The notes under the pieces were generated by a model. It did not search any database. It saw only the letters and a list, made by a program, of their open reading frames with translations, and was not told the origin of the DNA. A stretch of 5,298 nt of DNA from UBA4716 sp036310525 (GTDB taxonomy: Bacteria > Bacillota > Clostridia > UBA1381). The DNA lies in the NCBI GenBank assembly GCA_036310525.1, contig JAXJRQ010000117.1, positions 1 through 5,298 on the forward strand, written 5' to 3'. Of the stretch, positions 5,284 through 5,298 are shown in pieces. Position 1 is the first letter of the stretch. The number at the start of each line of letters is the position of its first letter. Position numbers and translations under genes: made by a program.

Positions 5284-5298
5284 GAGTAAATTATATAT

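Overview
The window is AT-rich DNA of about 38-40% GC (judged by eye). It has short intergenic gaps, AAAGGAG-type ribosome binding sites, consensus TTGACT/TATAAT promoters, and a short palindromic intergenic repeat of a kind I associate with gut Clostridia. Together these point to a low-GC anaerobic Firmicute, plausibly an Oscillospirales/Ruminococcaceae or related Clostridia member. The assignment is inferred from style, not from a marker gene.

Layout. Positions 1-84 look like the last 27 codons of a rightward gene that enters from the left. It meets a leftward three-gene operon at a shared bidirectional terminator (95-135). The operon, read right to left from a strong promoter (3466-3494), encodes a cytoplasmic serine hydrolase of the beta-lactamase/esterase family (3426-1951), a sugar-phosphate isomerase/epimerase-like TIM barrel protein (1938-1096) and a ten-helix EamA/DMT transporter (1073-147). 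Gaps are 12 and 22 nt, and the RBS of the second gene overlaps the stop codon of the first. The set resembles a small peripheral metabolic cassette (a hydrolase, a sugar or polyol isomerase, a small-molecule permease), but the substrate cannot be read from sequence.

Divergent from the operon lies a monocistronic sodium:neurotransmitter symporter (NSS/SNF) family transporter (3770-5125), probably an 11-helix Na+-coupled amino acid importer. It ends at a textbook intrinsic terminator (5129-5161). Its roughly 139-nt 5' leader is the most interesting part of the window. It holds an 11-bp perfect hairpin, a segment that can re-pair downstream, and a second long imperfect hairpin flanked by A6/U6 tracts just before the RBS. 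That layout suits an attenuator or other cis-regulatory RNA, and I do not recognise it as a known riboswitch class.

The right edge carries a 70-bp element (5214-5283) made of two inverted, diverged copies of one hairpin. Each copy has a GTAG tetranucleotide at the foot of the stem, and the two stems differ only by compensatory base pairs. This is the architecture of a REP doublet (BIME/REPIN), and it is the clearest sign of a mobilisable repeat here. No RNA genes, CRISPR arrays or intact insertion sequences were seen.
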